Shown: positions 4,809-13,202 of the stretch, piece after piece | Numbering within the stretch: position 1 is the first letter of the stretch | Layout of the letters: each line of letters starts with the position of its first letter | DNA from: JBEKZQ01 sp049509675 | Lineage (GTDB): Bacteria > Planctomycetota > Planctomycetia > Pirellulales > Thermoguttaceae | Assembly: GCA_049509675.1 (NCBI GenBank) | Contig: JBEKZQ010000089.1 | Coordinates: 1 to 16,022, forward strand | DNA: 16,022 nucleotides | Reading direction: 5' to 3' | Position numbers and translations under genes: made by a program | Notes under the pieces: generated by a model | Databases searched by the model: none | What the model was told of the DNA's origin: nothing | Seen by the model: the letters and a program-made list of their open reading frames with translations, nothing else

Positions 4809-6107
4809 TCAGCTTGTGGTGCGCCCGCTCAACCGCTGCCGCGTGGACCACAGCCCGGCCGAGGGCGTGGGAATGAAGAACACCCGCTCGCCGGCCGCCG
4901 TTTCGTTCCAGCCCGGCTTCATCTGATCGGGCCGATAGCGGGCCAGCGTTTCCTCCAGGTCGGCATAACGGAAGCACACGCTTTCGATCTCGTCCCTGGA
5001 TAATCCACTCTGCGCGTAGGTGATCGAAAAGCGGCCTTCCGACGAGCCGTGGATCAGGTGCGCGGCGGCATGGGCCAGGTCGCGGAGCACGGGGTCTTCG
5101 CGATAGTGCTGCATCGCTTGGGGCGTGCCGCAATAGCCGTACTTGCGGATCAGGACATCGACCTCCGGCTGTTCGCCGAACCGCTTCAGCCCGGGGGCAA
5201 TGACGATCAGCTCGCCGCCGTCGGCCAGGGCCATGCGGGTGCGATAAATGGCCTTGTTGGCCACCCAGGTGCTGAAGAATTCGTCGCCCTGCATGACGCA
5301 TACGATTTTTTGGATCGGCTCGTCCAGCACGGCGATGTTCTGCTGCCGCGACTGCCGGGCGGCCTCGAGATAGGTCTCCAGGTCGTCGCCCACGTACAGA
5401 CCGGTATGGACCAGTTCGCCGCCGTCGTTCCGCGCCATGACGACTTGCACGTACAAATCGGGCAGATGGCCCAGGTACTCCGCTTCCGCCCGATTAAAAC
5501 AAGCCCGCACCGGGGTCACGAGCGTTCCCAGGTTGTTCTCGATGCCGCAGCAGGCGGCCGCCATGTGCGAGGTGCAAATGGTTTCCTTCCCCGCCAGCCC
5601 GATAAAATAGTTCTTGTTGTGATTGGCGAATCCCAGCACTTCGTGCGGCACGACGTGGCCCACGTTGAGCACCAGGTCCCAAGGCTCCTCGATCAACTGC
5701 CGATTCAGGTCGATGGGGATGGCCCAATCGGCCGCGCCGCCGCTCGCCTTGCATACGAAGTCGGCGGGGATCTCGCCCACGCGGACGCAGCCTCCGCGCC
5801 AATCGTGGGCATGGATCCGCTCCTGCGGAATACTGCCGAACATGCGGCGGTTCTCTTCGGCCGTGTGCGGCACGTGCTGTCCGAGGGTGGGAATGACATG
5901 CACCTCCGCCTCGTCGGCCAGCAGGCGATAGAGCACCTCGGTGAGCCAGCCGGCCTGGGAGTGGGCCCGCGTGATGTCCGGCGGCAGCAGCAGTACTCGC
6001 CGCGGCCGGGCGCAAATCCGCATCCGTGCCTGCCGCACCGTCTCTGCCATCAACTCCTCAAGCCGCCTGAGGCTGATCCCTGACGATTGTTCCGAGAACC
6101 AGGGCAT
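4809..6107 (-). CDS. LarA-like nickel-pincer racemase/epimerase family protein (DUF2088)
   Basis: 432 residues, the normal length of the LarA family, whose type member racemises lactate using a nickel-pincer nucleotide cofactor. N-terminal substrate loop PPDITRAHSQAG has the D-x-T-R signature (D44, T46, R47); GQHVPHTAEEN supplies the His108 equivalent (H78). HEVLGFANHNK and the following helix keep the spacing of the cofactor ligands exactly: H155, K165 ten residues on, H181 sixteen further (His174, Lys184, His200 of Lactiplantibacillus LarA). The usual GG before the Lys is replaced by NHN. No larB, larC or larE is nearby, so cofactor synthesis must be encoded elsewhere. The substrate is unknown, since family members use several 2-hydroxyacids. 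GGAG seven nt upstream supports the ATG at 6107. Its 3' end is duplicated at 3357-3557. Confidence 0.85.
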   Translation of the reverse strand: MPWFSEQSSGISLRRLEELMAETVRQARMRICARPRRVLLLPPDITRAHSQAGWLTEVLYRLLADEAEVHVIPTLGQHVPHTAEENRRMFGSIPQERIHAHDWRGGCVRVGEIPADFVCKASGGAADWAIPIDLNRQLIEEPWDLVLNVGHVVPHEVLGFANHNKNYFIGLAGKETICTSHMAAACCGIENNLGTLVTPVRACFNRAEAEYLGHLPDLYVQVVMARNDGGELVHTGLYVGDDLETYLEAARQSRQQNIAVLDEPIQKIVCVMQGDEFFSTWVANKAIYRTRMALADGGELIVIAPGLKRFGEQPEVDVLIRKYGYCGTPQAMQHYREDPVLRDLAHAAAHLIHGSSEGRFSITYAQSGLSRDEIESVCFRYADLEETLARYRPDQMKPGWNETAAGERVFFIPTPSAGLWSTRQRLSGRTTS

Positions 6108-6160
6108 GATTCAACTCCACAAAACGATTATGTTGCTCCAGGATCGCTCGACCCCGTCCG

Positions 6161-6264
6161 ACTCCTAACTCCTAACTTCTAACTTCTAACTCCTAACTTC
6201 TAACTTCTAACTCCTAACTCCTAACTCCTAACTCCTAACTCCTAACTCCTAACTTCTAACTCCT
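6161..6264. repeat. 7-bp tandem repeat (TAACTCC / TAACTTC), about 14 copies
   Basis: Heptamers alternate between TAACTCC and TAACTTC over ~104 nt between the larA-like start and the trmH-family 3' end. The array overlaps the end of the methyltransferase gene, whose last two codons and TAG stop (6256-6258 on the - strand) are built from repeat sequence. It may vary in copy number by slippage. No spacers, so not CRISPR. Confidence 0.9.
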
Positions 6265-7050
6265 GCTTCGTTGCCGCAGGGCCTCGTAGAACAACACGGC
6301 CGCCGTGGCCGCGACATTCAAACTGTCGGCCATGCCCAGCAGCGGCAGCCGGACAGCCGTTACGTCGGCCGCCGACCATAGCGACGAGAGCCCCGCGGTC
6401 TCGCTGCCGAACACGAACGCCGCCGGGCCGCGATAGTCGCCGGCCGTATAGGGCAGGGCGCCATCCACCCGCGCCGCATAGACCTTGATCGCCCGATCGC
6501 GGAGGAAGTCGAGCGTGGCCCGCGCCGAAGCCGTACAAACGCCCAGGGCGAAAATGGTTCCCAGGCTGGCGCGGATGGCATTGGGATTATAAAGGTCGGT
6601 GCGGCCGTCGGCGACGATCAAGGCGGAGACGCCGGCCCCGTCGGCACTGCGGAGCACGGCCCCGATATTGCCGGGCTTTTCCACGCCTTCCAGCACGGCC
6701 ACCAGCGCCTGCTCGCCCAGCGACAGGTTTTCCAGCGAGCGGCGGGGCATCTCGGCCACGCCCAACACGCCTTCGGCGCGATGGCCGAACGCCAGTTTCT
6801 CGAACACGGCCTCATTGACGGCGAGAACTTCCGCACCGCAGGCCGGAAGCATCTCCATCAGCAACCGGGCATCCTCGCCGGCACACAACGATTCGCACAC
6901 GAACAACTCAAGCAGCCGGACTCCGCCCGCAATCGCCTGGCGCAACTCGCGCGCCCCGTCGATCAGTATCCGCTGCCGTTTTTCGCGCTGCGGCCGATCG
7001 CGCAGATGAACGGCGTCTTTGACGCGGGGGTTCTGCAAGCTCGTAATCAT
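6256..7050 (-). CDS. TrmH/SpoU-family RNA 2'-O-methyltransferase
   Basis: 264 residues. SPOUT-class enzymes transfer methyl from SAM to a ribose 2'-OH of rRNA or tRNA through a knotted fold. All three SpoU motifs are present: motif 1 PGNIGAVLRSADGAG (126-140, catalytic Arg134), motif 2 FVFGSETAGLS (212-222), motif 3 LPLLGMADSLNVAATAAVLF (235-254). The N-terminal ~110 residues (ITSLQNPRVK..., then LIDGARELRQA) match the substrate-binding domain of RlmB/TsnR-like members. The RNA target cannot be read from sequence. The ATG at 7048-7050 overlaps the TGA of the upstream membrane protein gene (ATGA); an in-frame extension to 7734 runs antiparallel-free inside that gene and is rejected. The C-terminus is made by the 7-bp repeat array. 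Confidence 0.92.
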   Translation of the reverse strand: MITSLQNPRVKDAVHLRDRPQREKRQRILIDGARELRQAIAGGVRLLELFVCESLCAGEDARLLMEMLPACGAEVLAVNEAVFEKLAFGHRAEGVLGVAEMPRRSLENLSLGEQALVAVLEGVEKPGNIGAVLRSADGAGVSALIVADGRTDLYNPNAIRASLGTIFALGVCTASARATLDFLRDRAIKVYAARVDGALPYTAGDYRGPAAFVFGSETAGLSSLWSAADVTAVRLPLLGMADSLNVAATAAVLFYEALRQRSRS

Positions 7051-8081
7051 GCTTGGCGCGTGGCCGGGTGCGATGTTCGCTCCGCCGTGGAGCTGCCGTT
7101 GCCGCCGGGCTCCGGCAGCGGCGGCCGGGAGTGAACCGCAGGGGAACGCCGGAACAGGCGCAACTCGTACCAGCCCAGCAGTAGAGCGGCCACCAGCAGC
7201 GGGATGATATAGTAAATCACGCGGAACAAGAGCCATGAGGCGAGCACGCCGGGCAGCGCGGCTTTGTCCAGAACGATGGTCGTCAGAACCAATTCCATGA
7301 CGCCATAACCGCCCGGCACGTGCGTCAACACCCCGGCCACAAAGACCAGCATGTAGATGCCCAGCACAGTCAGATAGCCGCTCGGTGGTTCGGTCGCCGG
7401 CCAGAGCGTATAGAGCACGCTGGCCACCAACAGCAGATCCGCCGACGCGATCGCGATCTGGTACAGAGTGAGCTTGAAGGGCGGCACGGGCAACCGCCAA
7501 TGCCAAAGTTTGATCGAGCCGAAGTGCAGCGCGCTCAGGCCCACGTATACCAGTGCGGCGGCCAGTAGGATCATCCCCAAGGGCCGCGTAGTGTCGAAGG
7601 GCAGGTGCAGCGCCGCCGGCATTTGCAAGGGGGCAATAATGAAGACCACGCCCGCCAGGGCCAGTAGTCCGAACCAGAAGGTCAGGGCCAGAATGACCAG
7701 CAGTTGCAGAATCTTGATCGTCGGCACGCCCCAAGCCGAGTAGAGCCGATAGCGGACCGAGGTGCCGGCCAGAGTGGATCCGAAGTTATAGCCGCAGGTA
7801 TAGGCCGTGAACGACGCCAGGGCTACCCGCCGCAGCGGCAATTTGACGCCGACGTAGCGCACCGCCAGCAGATCGTAGCCGATGAGGATCACGTAGTTCA
7901 CCACCGTGAGCCCGATCGCCAGAAAAAGCTTGGCCGGCGAGTTGGTGACGATGTCCCGCAGGCGATCGCCGATCTGCTGAAAATCCTTGGCCGTCAGTTG
8001 CGCATACAACAGCCATACGGCGCCGCAAAAGATGAGCAGGACCAAGGTCGGTCCGAGCAGTCGTAACGGGCTCTTTTTCAC
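7047..8081 (-). CDS. UPF0104/YbhN-like integral membrane protein (LPG synthase TM family)
   Basis: 344 residues with about eight hydrophobic helices. GYNFGSTLAGTSVRYRLY (97-114) and HVPGGYGVMEL (254-264) are the two hallmark motifs of the lysylphosphatidylglycerol synthase TM family (AglD/YbhN and the flippase half of MprF). There is no C-terminal aminoacyl-transferase domain, so it is the stand-alone transmembrane type, probably a lipid translocator or helper of membrane-lipid modification; substrate unknown. The C-terminal ~35 residues after RLFRRS are polar and Pro/Ser-rich. The start is GTG at 8079-8081, supported by GGAGGT nine nt upstream. It is translationally coupled to the methyltransferase gene downstream, though the two functions have no obvious link. 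Confidence 0.88.
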   Translation of the reverse strand: MKKSPLRLLGPTLVLLIFCGAVWLLYAQLTAKDFQQIGDRLRDIVTNSPAKLFLAIGLTVVNYVILIGYDLLAVRYVGVKLPLRRVALASFTAYTCGYNFGSTLAGTSVRYRLYSAWGVPTIKILQLLVILALTFWFGLLALAGVVFIIAPLQMPAALHLPFDTTRPLGMILLAAALVYVGLSALHFGSIKLWHWRLPVPPFKLTLYQIAIASADLLLVASVLYTLWPATEPPSGYLTVLGIYMLVFVAGVLTHVPGGYGVMELVLTTIVLDKAALPGVLASWLLFRVIYYIIPLLVAALLLGWYELRLFRRSPAVHSRPPLPEPGGNGSSTAERTSHPATRQA

Positions 8082-8204
8082 CGGGAAAGCACCTCCAGCG
8101 ATGCGAATTTCTCATTATACCCCTCCCAGAAGGGCATGCAAGTGCAAGTCCGGCCCCAGCCGAAGAGCAGAACAGTAGCTTCGTCGGAACGTGGTTCTCT
8201 TTCT

Positions 8205-8318
8205 CCCTCTCCCCTTGCGGGAGAGGGCCGGGGTGAGGGGAATTTGCGGGAGAATCGCGGACATAGTTCCCAGCCAGAAAACCCCTCACCCTAACCCTCT
8301 CCCGCAAGGGGCGAGGGG
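8205..8318. repeat. Long inverted repeat of the CCCTCACCCTAACCCTCTCCC family
   Basis: Left arm 8205-8240 (CCCTCTCCCCTTGCGGGAGA...) and right arm 8282-8318 are near-complementary over ~36 nt; each arm also folds by itself through CTCTCCC / GGGAGAG. It lies 19 nt past the stop of the S46 peptidase gene, so it may act as a 3' mRNA stem or terminator without a T-run. A related single arm is at 3239-3272. This sequence type is common as a dispersed intergenic repeat in GC-rich bacteria. Confidence 0.8.
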
Positions 8319-8336
8319 ACCAATAACCGGCAGCTC

Positions 8337-10418
8337 TTACCGTCCCAACTCATCGGCCAAAGGCCCGGCGTCGTAGAGCTTTCGCAATGTTTCCTCGATG
8401 GCGCTACTGTGGACGGCCAAGGCCCGGCCTTGCTTGTCGTCATACACGAAATCCCACACTAGCGATTGCAGGTTGCCGTCGAAGATAATGCCCACGAACT
8501 CGTTCTTGCGATTGACCACGGGACTGCCCGAATTGCCGCCGATGATGTCGGCGGTGGAAACGAAATTCAAGGGTGTTGCCGGGTCGAGCCGCGCCCTGTG
8601 GTCGAACCAGCGCGGGGGCAAGGCGAACGGCTCCTGGTTGCCGTGCTCTTCCGCGTGCTGGAAGGCCCCGCCCAAGGTGGTCCAGGGCGGCAGTTGCCGG
8701 CCCAACTCGCTGTAACCGCGGACCACGCCGAACGCCAGGCGGAGACTGAACGTCGCGTCGGGATACTGGTTCGTGCCGTAGAGAACGAAGCGGGCGTCGG
8801 CGATCTTCGCGTAGGCCTGCCGCGCCGGCTCTTCGACCTGCTGCTCCATCATGCGGCGGACGTTCCGCGCCGGGGCGTCCACCAACCGTGCCAGGCGGAT
8901 CATCGCATCGTCGCAGGCTTCGACGGCGGGCAAACCGCCCTCGGCCAGTTTCTTGCGAAAGGCCACGCTTTTCAACTGCGTGCCGGCCACCAGTTCGGCC
9001 GCCCGCTCGCGGGGCGATTTGCCCGCCAACACGCTGCGAACCAGCTCATCGCCCGCGCCCGCCCGCTCCACGTACAAGGCCAGCGAATCGCCCAGTTTGA
9101 CCGTCTCCAGGTCGTCATAGATGGGTGCTTCCGAGAACAGCCATAGCCGCATCGATTCCAGGCGCGAGACGCCGTATTCGCGGAGCCGTTCGGCGTTGGG
9201 CTTGCGCAACTCTTCGGCCATGCGCACCAGCGCGCGGGCCAGGTGAAACAGCCCGCTGTCGAAGGCCGCCCCCTGTTCCAGCAGCACGTGCGTGGTATTG
9301 ATCTTGCGCCACGTGGCCAAGGCGGCGGCCACGTCGTCCCAGGCCCGCTCGCACGTGCGTCGCAACTGCGGGTGCTGCGCCACGGCCTGGCGGAATGCCT
9401 GCTCTTCGCTGCGCTTCCGGTCCATGACGGCGGGGTCCTGCAAGCCGTCCAGGCGGCCCACGTCGGCCTTCCGGGCGTTCTGCACGTTGAACAGTTCTTC
9501 GCGTGCCCGGCGGGCGTTCTCCGCGCTCCGCTGGCCGTAGGTGCTCAAGACAATCTCGCGGCGGCGAATCCGCTCCAGCGTGAAGGGCAGCAGGCGGTCG
9601 CGGAGGAACTCGAAGTGCGCCAGCGTGTCGAAACGGTCGGTCTTGCCCGGGTGGCCGGAGACGAAAACCAGTTCGCCGTCGGCGGCGCCGGCGCGGCTCC
9701 ACTTCAAGTAGTACGGCGCCTTGACCGGCTTGCCGTTCTCATAAACGCGGAAAAAACAAATGTCCAGATCGTAACGCGGATACTCGAAATTGTCGGGATC
9801 GCCGCCAAAAAAGGCCGCCGACTCCTCGGGAGCGAAGACCAGGCGGACGTCGGTGTACTTCTTGAAGCGGTACAGGTGGTAGAGCCCGCCGTGATACAGC
9901 GTGACCACGTCGCTGCGCAGGCCGCTGCTTGCGAGCGACTCCTGCTCGATCGTATTCATGACCGCGCGGCGAATCCGCTCGGCCTCGGCCAGGCTGCTGC
10001 CCGGCTTGACCGCCGCGTTGATGCGCCGCGTCACGTCCTCGATGCTCATCAGCACGTTGAGCTCCAGGTCGAGGCACTTGACCTCTTCCGCCCGCGTGGC
10101 CGCGTAAAAACCGTCGGCCAGGTAGTTCTTGCTCTTGCTGCTGAGCTTTTGCAGGGCGTCGGCGCCGACGTGATGGTTCGTCAGCACCAGGCCATCGGAC
10201 GAGACAAACGAGCCCGAGCCGCCGCTATTGAAGCGGACCGAGGATCGCTGCAATTGCAGGAGCCACTCCGGCGTGGGCTCGAAGTCATAACGCTCCTTGA
10301 GAATCTGCCTGGGGGGGTTATTGAACAGCCACATTCCCTCGTCTCCACGGACCGACGCGGTGCAGAGAACCAGCAACATTGCCGCGGCCCACCGGCCGCT
10401 TGCCAATCGTTTGTTCAT
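8337..10418 (-). CDS. S46-family dipeptidyl-peptidase (DPP7/DPP11-like), exported
   Basis: 693 residues, typical for family S46 exopeptidases, which remove N-terminal dipeptides in the periplasm or at the outer membrane. The signal peptide is at about 1-25 (AAAMLLVLCTASVRG), then the family-typical DEGMWLFNN at the mature N-terminus. The chymotrypsin-like triad is visible: His83 in LTNHHV, Asp219 in the FEYPRYDLD segment after FGGDPDN, and Ser630 in GGNSGSP. The residue 18 past the Ser is Gly648 (IIFDGN); in characterised enzymes Gly here goes with hydrophobic P1 preference (DPP7 type) and Arg with Asp/Glu (DPP11 type), so DPP7-like specificity is predicted. The usual Cys after HH is Val. AAGGAG eight nt upstream supports the ATG at 10418. 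It lies 150 nt downstream of the oligopeptide transporter gene, suggesting shared peptide use. Confidence 0.93.
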   Translation of the reverse strand: MNKRLASGRWAAAMLLVLCTASVRGDEGMWLFNNPPRQILKERYDFEPTPEWLLQLQRSSVRFNSGGSGSFVSSDGLVLTNHHVGADALQKLSSKSKNYLADGFYAATRAEEVKCLDLELNVLMSIEDVTRRINAAVKPGSSLAEAERIRRAVMNTIEQESLASSGLRSDVVTLYHGGLYHLYRFKKYTDVRLVFAPEESAAFFGGDPDNFEYPRYDLDICFFRVYENGKPVKAPYYLKWSRAGAADGELVFVSGHPGKTDRFDTLAHFEFLRDRLLPFTLERIRRREIVLSTYGQRSAENARRAREELFNVQNARKADVGRLDGLQDPAVMDRKRSEEQAFRQAVAQHPQLRRTCERAWDDVAAALATWRKINTTHVLLEQGAAFDSGLFHLARALVRMAEELRKPNAERLREYGVSRLESMRLWLFSEAPIYDDLETVKLGDSLALYVERAGAGDELVRSVLAGKSPRERAAELVAGTQLKSVAFRKKLAEGGLPAVEACDDAMIRLARLVDAPARNVRRMMEQQVEEPARQAYAKIADARFVLYGTNQYPDATFSLRLAFGVVRGYSELGRQLPPWTTLGGAFQHAEEHGNQEPFALPPRWFDHRARLDPATPLNFVSTADIIGGNSGSPVVNRKNEFVGIIFDGNLQSLVWDFVYDDKQGRALAVHSSAIEETLRKLYDAGPLADELGR

Positions 10419-10463
10419 GCGAAGAACTCCTTACTTTCCATTCCATTTCTGTTGGTGCCGAAT

Positions 10464-10542
10464 GTAGGGTGGGTCGAGCGCAGCGAGCCCCACCAATTTT
10501 TCTAGCCAAGCGGTGGGGCTCGCTGCGCTCGTCCCACCCTAC
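10464..10542. repeat. 31-bp inverted repeat (GTAGGGTGGG...CCCACCCTAC hairpin)
   Basis: Arms 10464-10494 and 10512-10542 are complementary at 30 of 31 positions around a 17-nt loop. It contains GAGCGCAGCGAGCCCCACC, a widespread dispersed repeat type. It lies between the OPT stop (10568) and the S46 start (10418), so a read-through transcript would carry a strong stem that could attenuate S46 expression or stabilise the OPT mRNA end. Confidence 0.85.
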
Positions 10543-10567
10543 GTCCCTGCAACAGAATCACATAGCC

Positions 10568-13123
10568 TCACGTTTCTCGTTGGCCCCGCACCGCCGCCGC
10601 AATCAATAACAGCACCAGGAGCGAGAAGGCCGCCAGCGCCGGCCAGTTGCGCTGCGGCAGTCTCAACTCGGCGCCCACCGGCAGGCGGTCCGGCGGTCGC
10701 AGCGTCTGGCGATTCAGGTCCAACAGCAGCGCGGCCTTGTCCGCCGCTGCCACGGCTTGCCGGGCAATCTCCCCCAAGGTACTGCGGGCGGGAACCGTAT
10801 AGGTTTGATCCCCGGGCAGTTGAAGCTGGACGCCCTGTGCTACCTCGACATATTTTGGCAGTTGGTCGGCGTTGAGTTCGGCAATTTCGTCCGCGAGCTT
10901 GTCCACCTCCGCTCGTTCGTCGGGGTCCGCGACGTTCGCTCCAAGCTCGGCCGCCGCCGCGTCGCGATATTGCTCGCGCAAAGGCTCGCTGCGCTCAACC
11001 ACCGTGTGGCGGAACTGCCAGAGGCCCAGCCATTTGGGAATCTCGTCGCTGAACGAGAGGAAGGCGACCAACACGCCGGCAATCGCCCCACCGGCGATGT
11101 AGCCGGTCGAAAGCAGCACGCCCGGGCTCATTTCCGATTCCGCCTCCGATGACCGCCCGCCGCGGAGGCGAGTCCAACGGTCGGCCAGCCAGCGGACCAA
11201 CCCGCCCGCGAAAATGGGCGTCGAGGCCGACAAGGGCAGGTACACGCCCACCGCGAACGGCAGCGACGGCACGCCGCACAGCTCCAGGACCACGGCGATG
11301 GAAACACCCAGCAGCACGAGCGTCCAGGGCAATTTCTGCGTGAGGATGCCGTCGGTGATCAGGGCCATGAGCCGCGCTTTGGGGGCATTGAATTTCGGCA
11401 CTTCCGTGCCGTCGTCGCGACGGTGCAGCGTGCCGTTGATGCCCGGATCGACCGTGTAGCGAACCCGCCCGCGGTCGTCGACCAGGTACTTGCCGGGCGG
11501 CGCGCCTTGCGGATTGCCGGCCACCGCCTGCCAGGCATGATACGGCGTGGCGTCGCCCGGGGCATACTCGATCTTCGGCAACTGGGCCACGTCCAGCGGA
11601 CTGCTCAACTGCGGCGCATTCTTGAGCGTGTAGATCGTGCTGGCCCGGTTGAGCACGACCAGGATCAGCCCGATCACCAACGACGAGGAGATCGAGCCGA
11701 CCAGGATGGCGTACTGCTGGTACTTGGGCGTGGCGCCGACCAGAAAGCCGGTCTTCAAGTCCTGCGAGGTGGTGCCGCCGTTGGACGAGGCCACGCACAC
11801 GATGGCGGCCACCGACAGGGCCATCAGCCGGTGCGAGCTATCGGTCCAGCCCAGCACGAGGAAGATCAAGCAGGTCAGCAGCAAGGTAGCGACGGTCATC
11901 CCGGAGATCGGGTTGGACGAAGAGCCGATCTCGCCCGTCAACCGCGAGGAAACCGTCACGAAGAGGAAGCCGAACAGCACGATCAACAACGCCGCCGCGA
12001 GGTTCACCCAACTGAACAACGAGCCCAGGGGCAGCAGCGCCCAGATCAGCACCAACAACAACAGGGTCCCCAGGCCGACGACCTGGATCGGCAGATCTCG
12101 ATCGGTGCGGGGCAGTACCACGCTGGCAGACCGGGAACCGTTACGGTCTCCGCGGAGGTCGCGCACGGCGGCCCTGATCGACGCCACGATAAGCGGCAGG
12201 GCCTGGAACAGGCTGATGATGCCGCCGGCGGCCACCGCACCGCTGCCGATGTACAGCACGTAGGCCTTCCACAGGTCCTCTTCGCTCATGGTCGAGATCG
12301 CGGCCGTGGCCGGAAAGAGCGGCGCGGCCAGACCGCTGCCGAAGAAGCGGATGGCCGGAATCAGCACGAAGGACGCCAGCACGCCGCCGGCCACCATGAT
12401 GCACGAGATCCGCGTGCCGATGATATAGCCCACGCCCAGCAGCGCGGGATCGGTCTCCAACGAGGGCATGGCCCCCTGGAACCAACTCAACGGGTGGCCG
12501 ATCACGTCTTTCCACAGCAGCATCCCCTTGCGGAGGAACTGGTAAACGAAGGCGATCCCGAAGCCGGTGAAGACGGTCTTGGCGCTGGCGCCGCCCTGCT
12601 CGCCGACGATCAGCACGTCGGCGCACGCGGTGCCTTCGGGATATCGCAGCGTACCGTGTTGTTTGACGATGAAGGCCCGCCGCAAGGGGATCATCATCAA
12701 GATGCCCAGCGCGCCGCCCAGGACGGCCACGAGCATCACGCGGCCGATTTCCATGTCGAAACCCAGCAGCATCAGGGCCGGCATCGTCACGCCCACGCCG
12801 AAAGCGATCGATTCGCCCGCGGAGCCGGTGGTCTGCACGATGTTGTTCTCCAGGATCGTCGTGCGGCGGACGCCGAACAGCCGCGAGAGAAGCCGGAAGA
12901 GCGTGATCGACAACACGGCCACGGGAATCGACGCCGACACGGTCAGGCCGACCTTCAGCACCAAATACAGCGAGGAGGCGCCGAAGACGATGCCCAGCAC
13001 GGCCCCCACCACGACCGCCGGCCAGGTGAACTCGGCCGGCGACTCCGAGTCAGGGACGTACGGTTGGTGGGTGGCTGCGGCGTCGCTCTGCCCGTTTGCC
13101 GCCTTGCCCGTCGCCTCCGACAT
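10568..13123 (-). CDS. OPT-family oligopeptide transporter with a LysM-like loop domain
   Basis: 851 residues, multi-pass membrane protein of the bacterial OPT family, which takes up oligopeptides or related compounds with protons. Family signatures: the N-terminal helix region around ASSLYLVLKVGLTVSASIPV, SSNPISGMTVATLL, NGGTTSQDLKTGFLVGATP, and the extracytoplasmic segment LVDDRGRVRYTVDPGINGTL leading to APKARLMALITDGIL and LPW. Before the last TM there is a ~140-residue loop whose end (about 775-823) looks LysM-like: YTVPARSTLGEIA ... LLLDLN ... LPVGAELRLP. The start is ATG at 13121-13123 because GGGGAGAGGA lies about six nt upstream; a GTG at 13156 would add 11 residues without a comparable site. 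It is probably functionally linked to the S46 dipeptidyl-peptidase gene downstream (peptide digestion, then uptake). Confidence 0.92.
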   Translation of the reverse strand: MSEATGKAANGQSDAAATHQPYVPDSESPAEFTWPAVVVGAVLGIVFGASSLYLVLKVGLTVSASIPVAVLSITLFRLLSRLFGVRRTTILENNIVQTTGSAGESIAFGVGVTMPALMLLGFDMEIGRVMLVAVLGGALGILMMIPLRRAFIVKQHGTLRYPEGTACADVLIVGEQGGASAKTVFTGFGIAFVYQFLRKGMLLWKDVIGHPLSWFQGAMPSLETDPALLGVGYIIGTRISCIMVAGGVLASFVLIPAIRFFGSGLAAPLFPATAAISTMSEEDLWKAYVLYIGSGAVAAGGIISLFQALPLIVASIRAAVRDLRGDRNGSRSASVVLPRTDRDLPIQVVGLGTLLLLVLIWALLPLGSLFSWVNLAAALLIVLFGFLFVTVSSRLTGEIGSSSNPISGMTVATLLLTCLIFLVLGWTDSSHRLMALSVAAIVCVASSNGGTTSQDLKTGFLVGATPKYQQYAILVGSISSSLVIGLILVVLNRASTIYTLKNAPQLSSPLDVAQLPKIEYAPGDATPYHAWQAVAGNPQGAPPGKYLVDDRGRVRYTVDPGINGTLHRRDDGTEVPKFNAPKARLMALITDGILTQKLPWTLVLLGVSIAVVLELCGVPSLPFAVGVYLPLSASTPIFAGGLVRWLADRWTRLRGGRSSEAESEMSPGVLLSTGYIAGGAIAGVLVAFLSFSDEIPKWLGLWQFRHTVVERSEPLREQYRDAAAAELGANVADPDERAEVDKLADEIAELNADQLPKYVEVAQGVQLQLPGDQTYTVPARSTLGEIARQAVAAADKAALLLDLNRQTLRPPDRLPVGAELRLPQRNWPALAAFSLLVLLLIAAAVRGQRET

Positions 13124-13202
13124 CAGTCCTCTCCCCTCGCCGTTGCCCCGGAACACACCGCCATGGTAAATGTAATTAGCATCATACCGGGGCGGCCGTG
13201 GG

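Noticed and set aside
5049..6083. 344-codon frame antisense to the larA-like gene
   Set aside because: Antisense shadow; the opposite strand encodes a full LarA-family protein with conserved ligands.
6161..6264. CRISPR array
   Set aside because: The repeats are contiguous heptamers with no spacers and no cas genes nearby.
7051..7734. N-terminal extension of the RNA methyltransferase to 492 residues
   Set aside because: The extra part lies inside the UPF0104 gene in another frame; the ATG at 7050 with ATGA overlap gives a family-typical 264-residue protein.
9243..10505. 420-codon frame antisense to the S46 peptidase gene
   Set aside because: Antisense shadow; it continues through the intergenic hairpin and shows no protein family.
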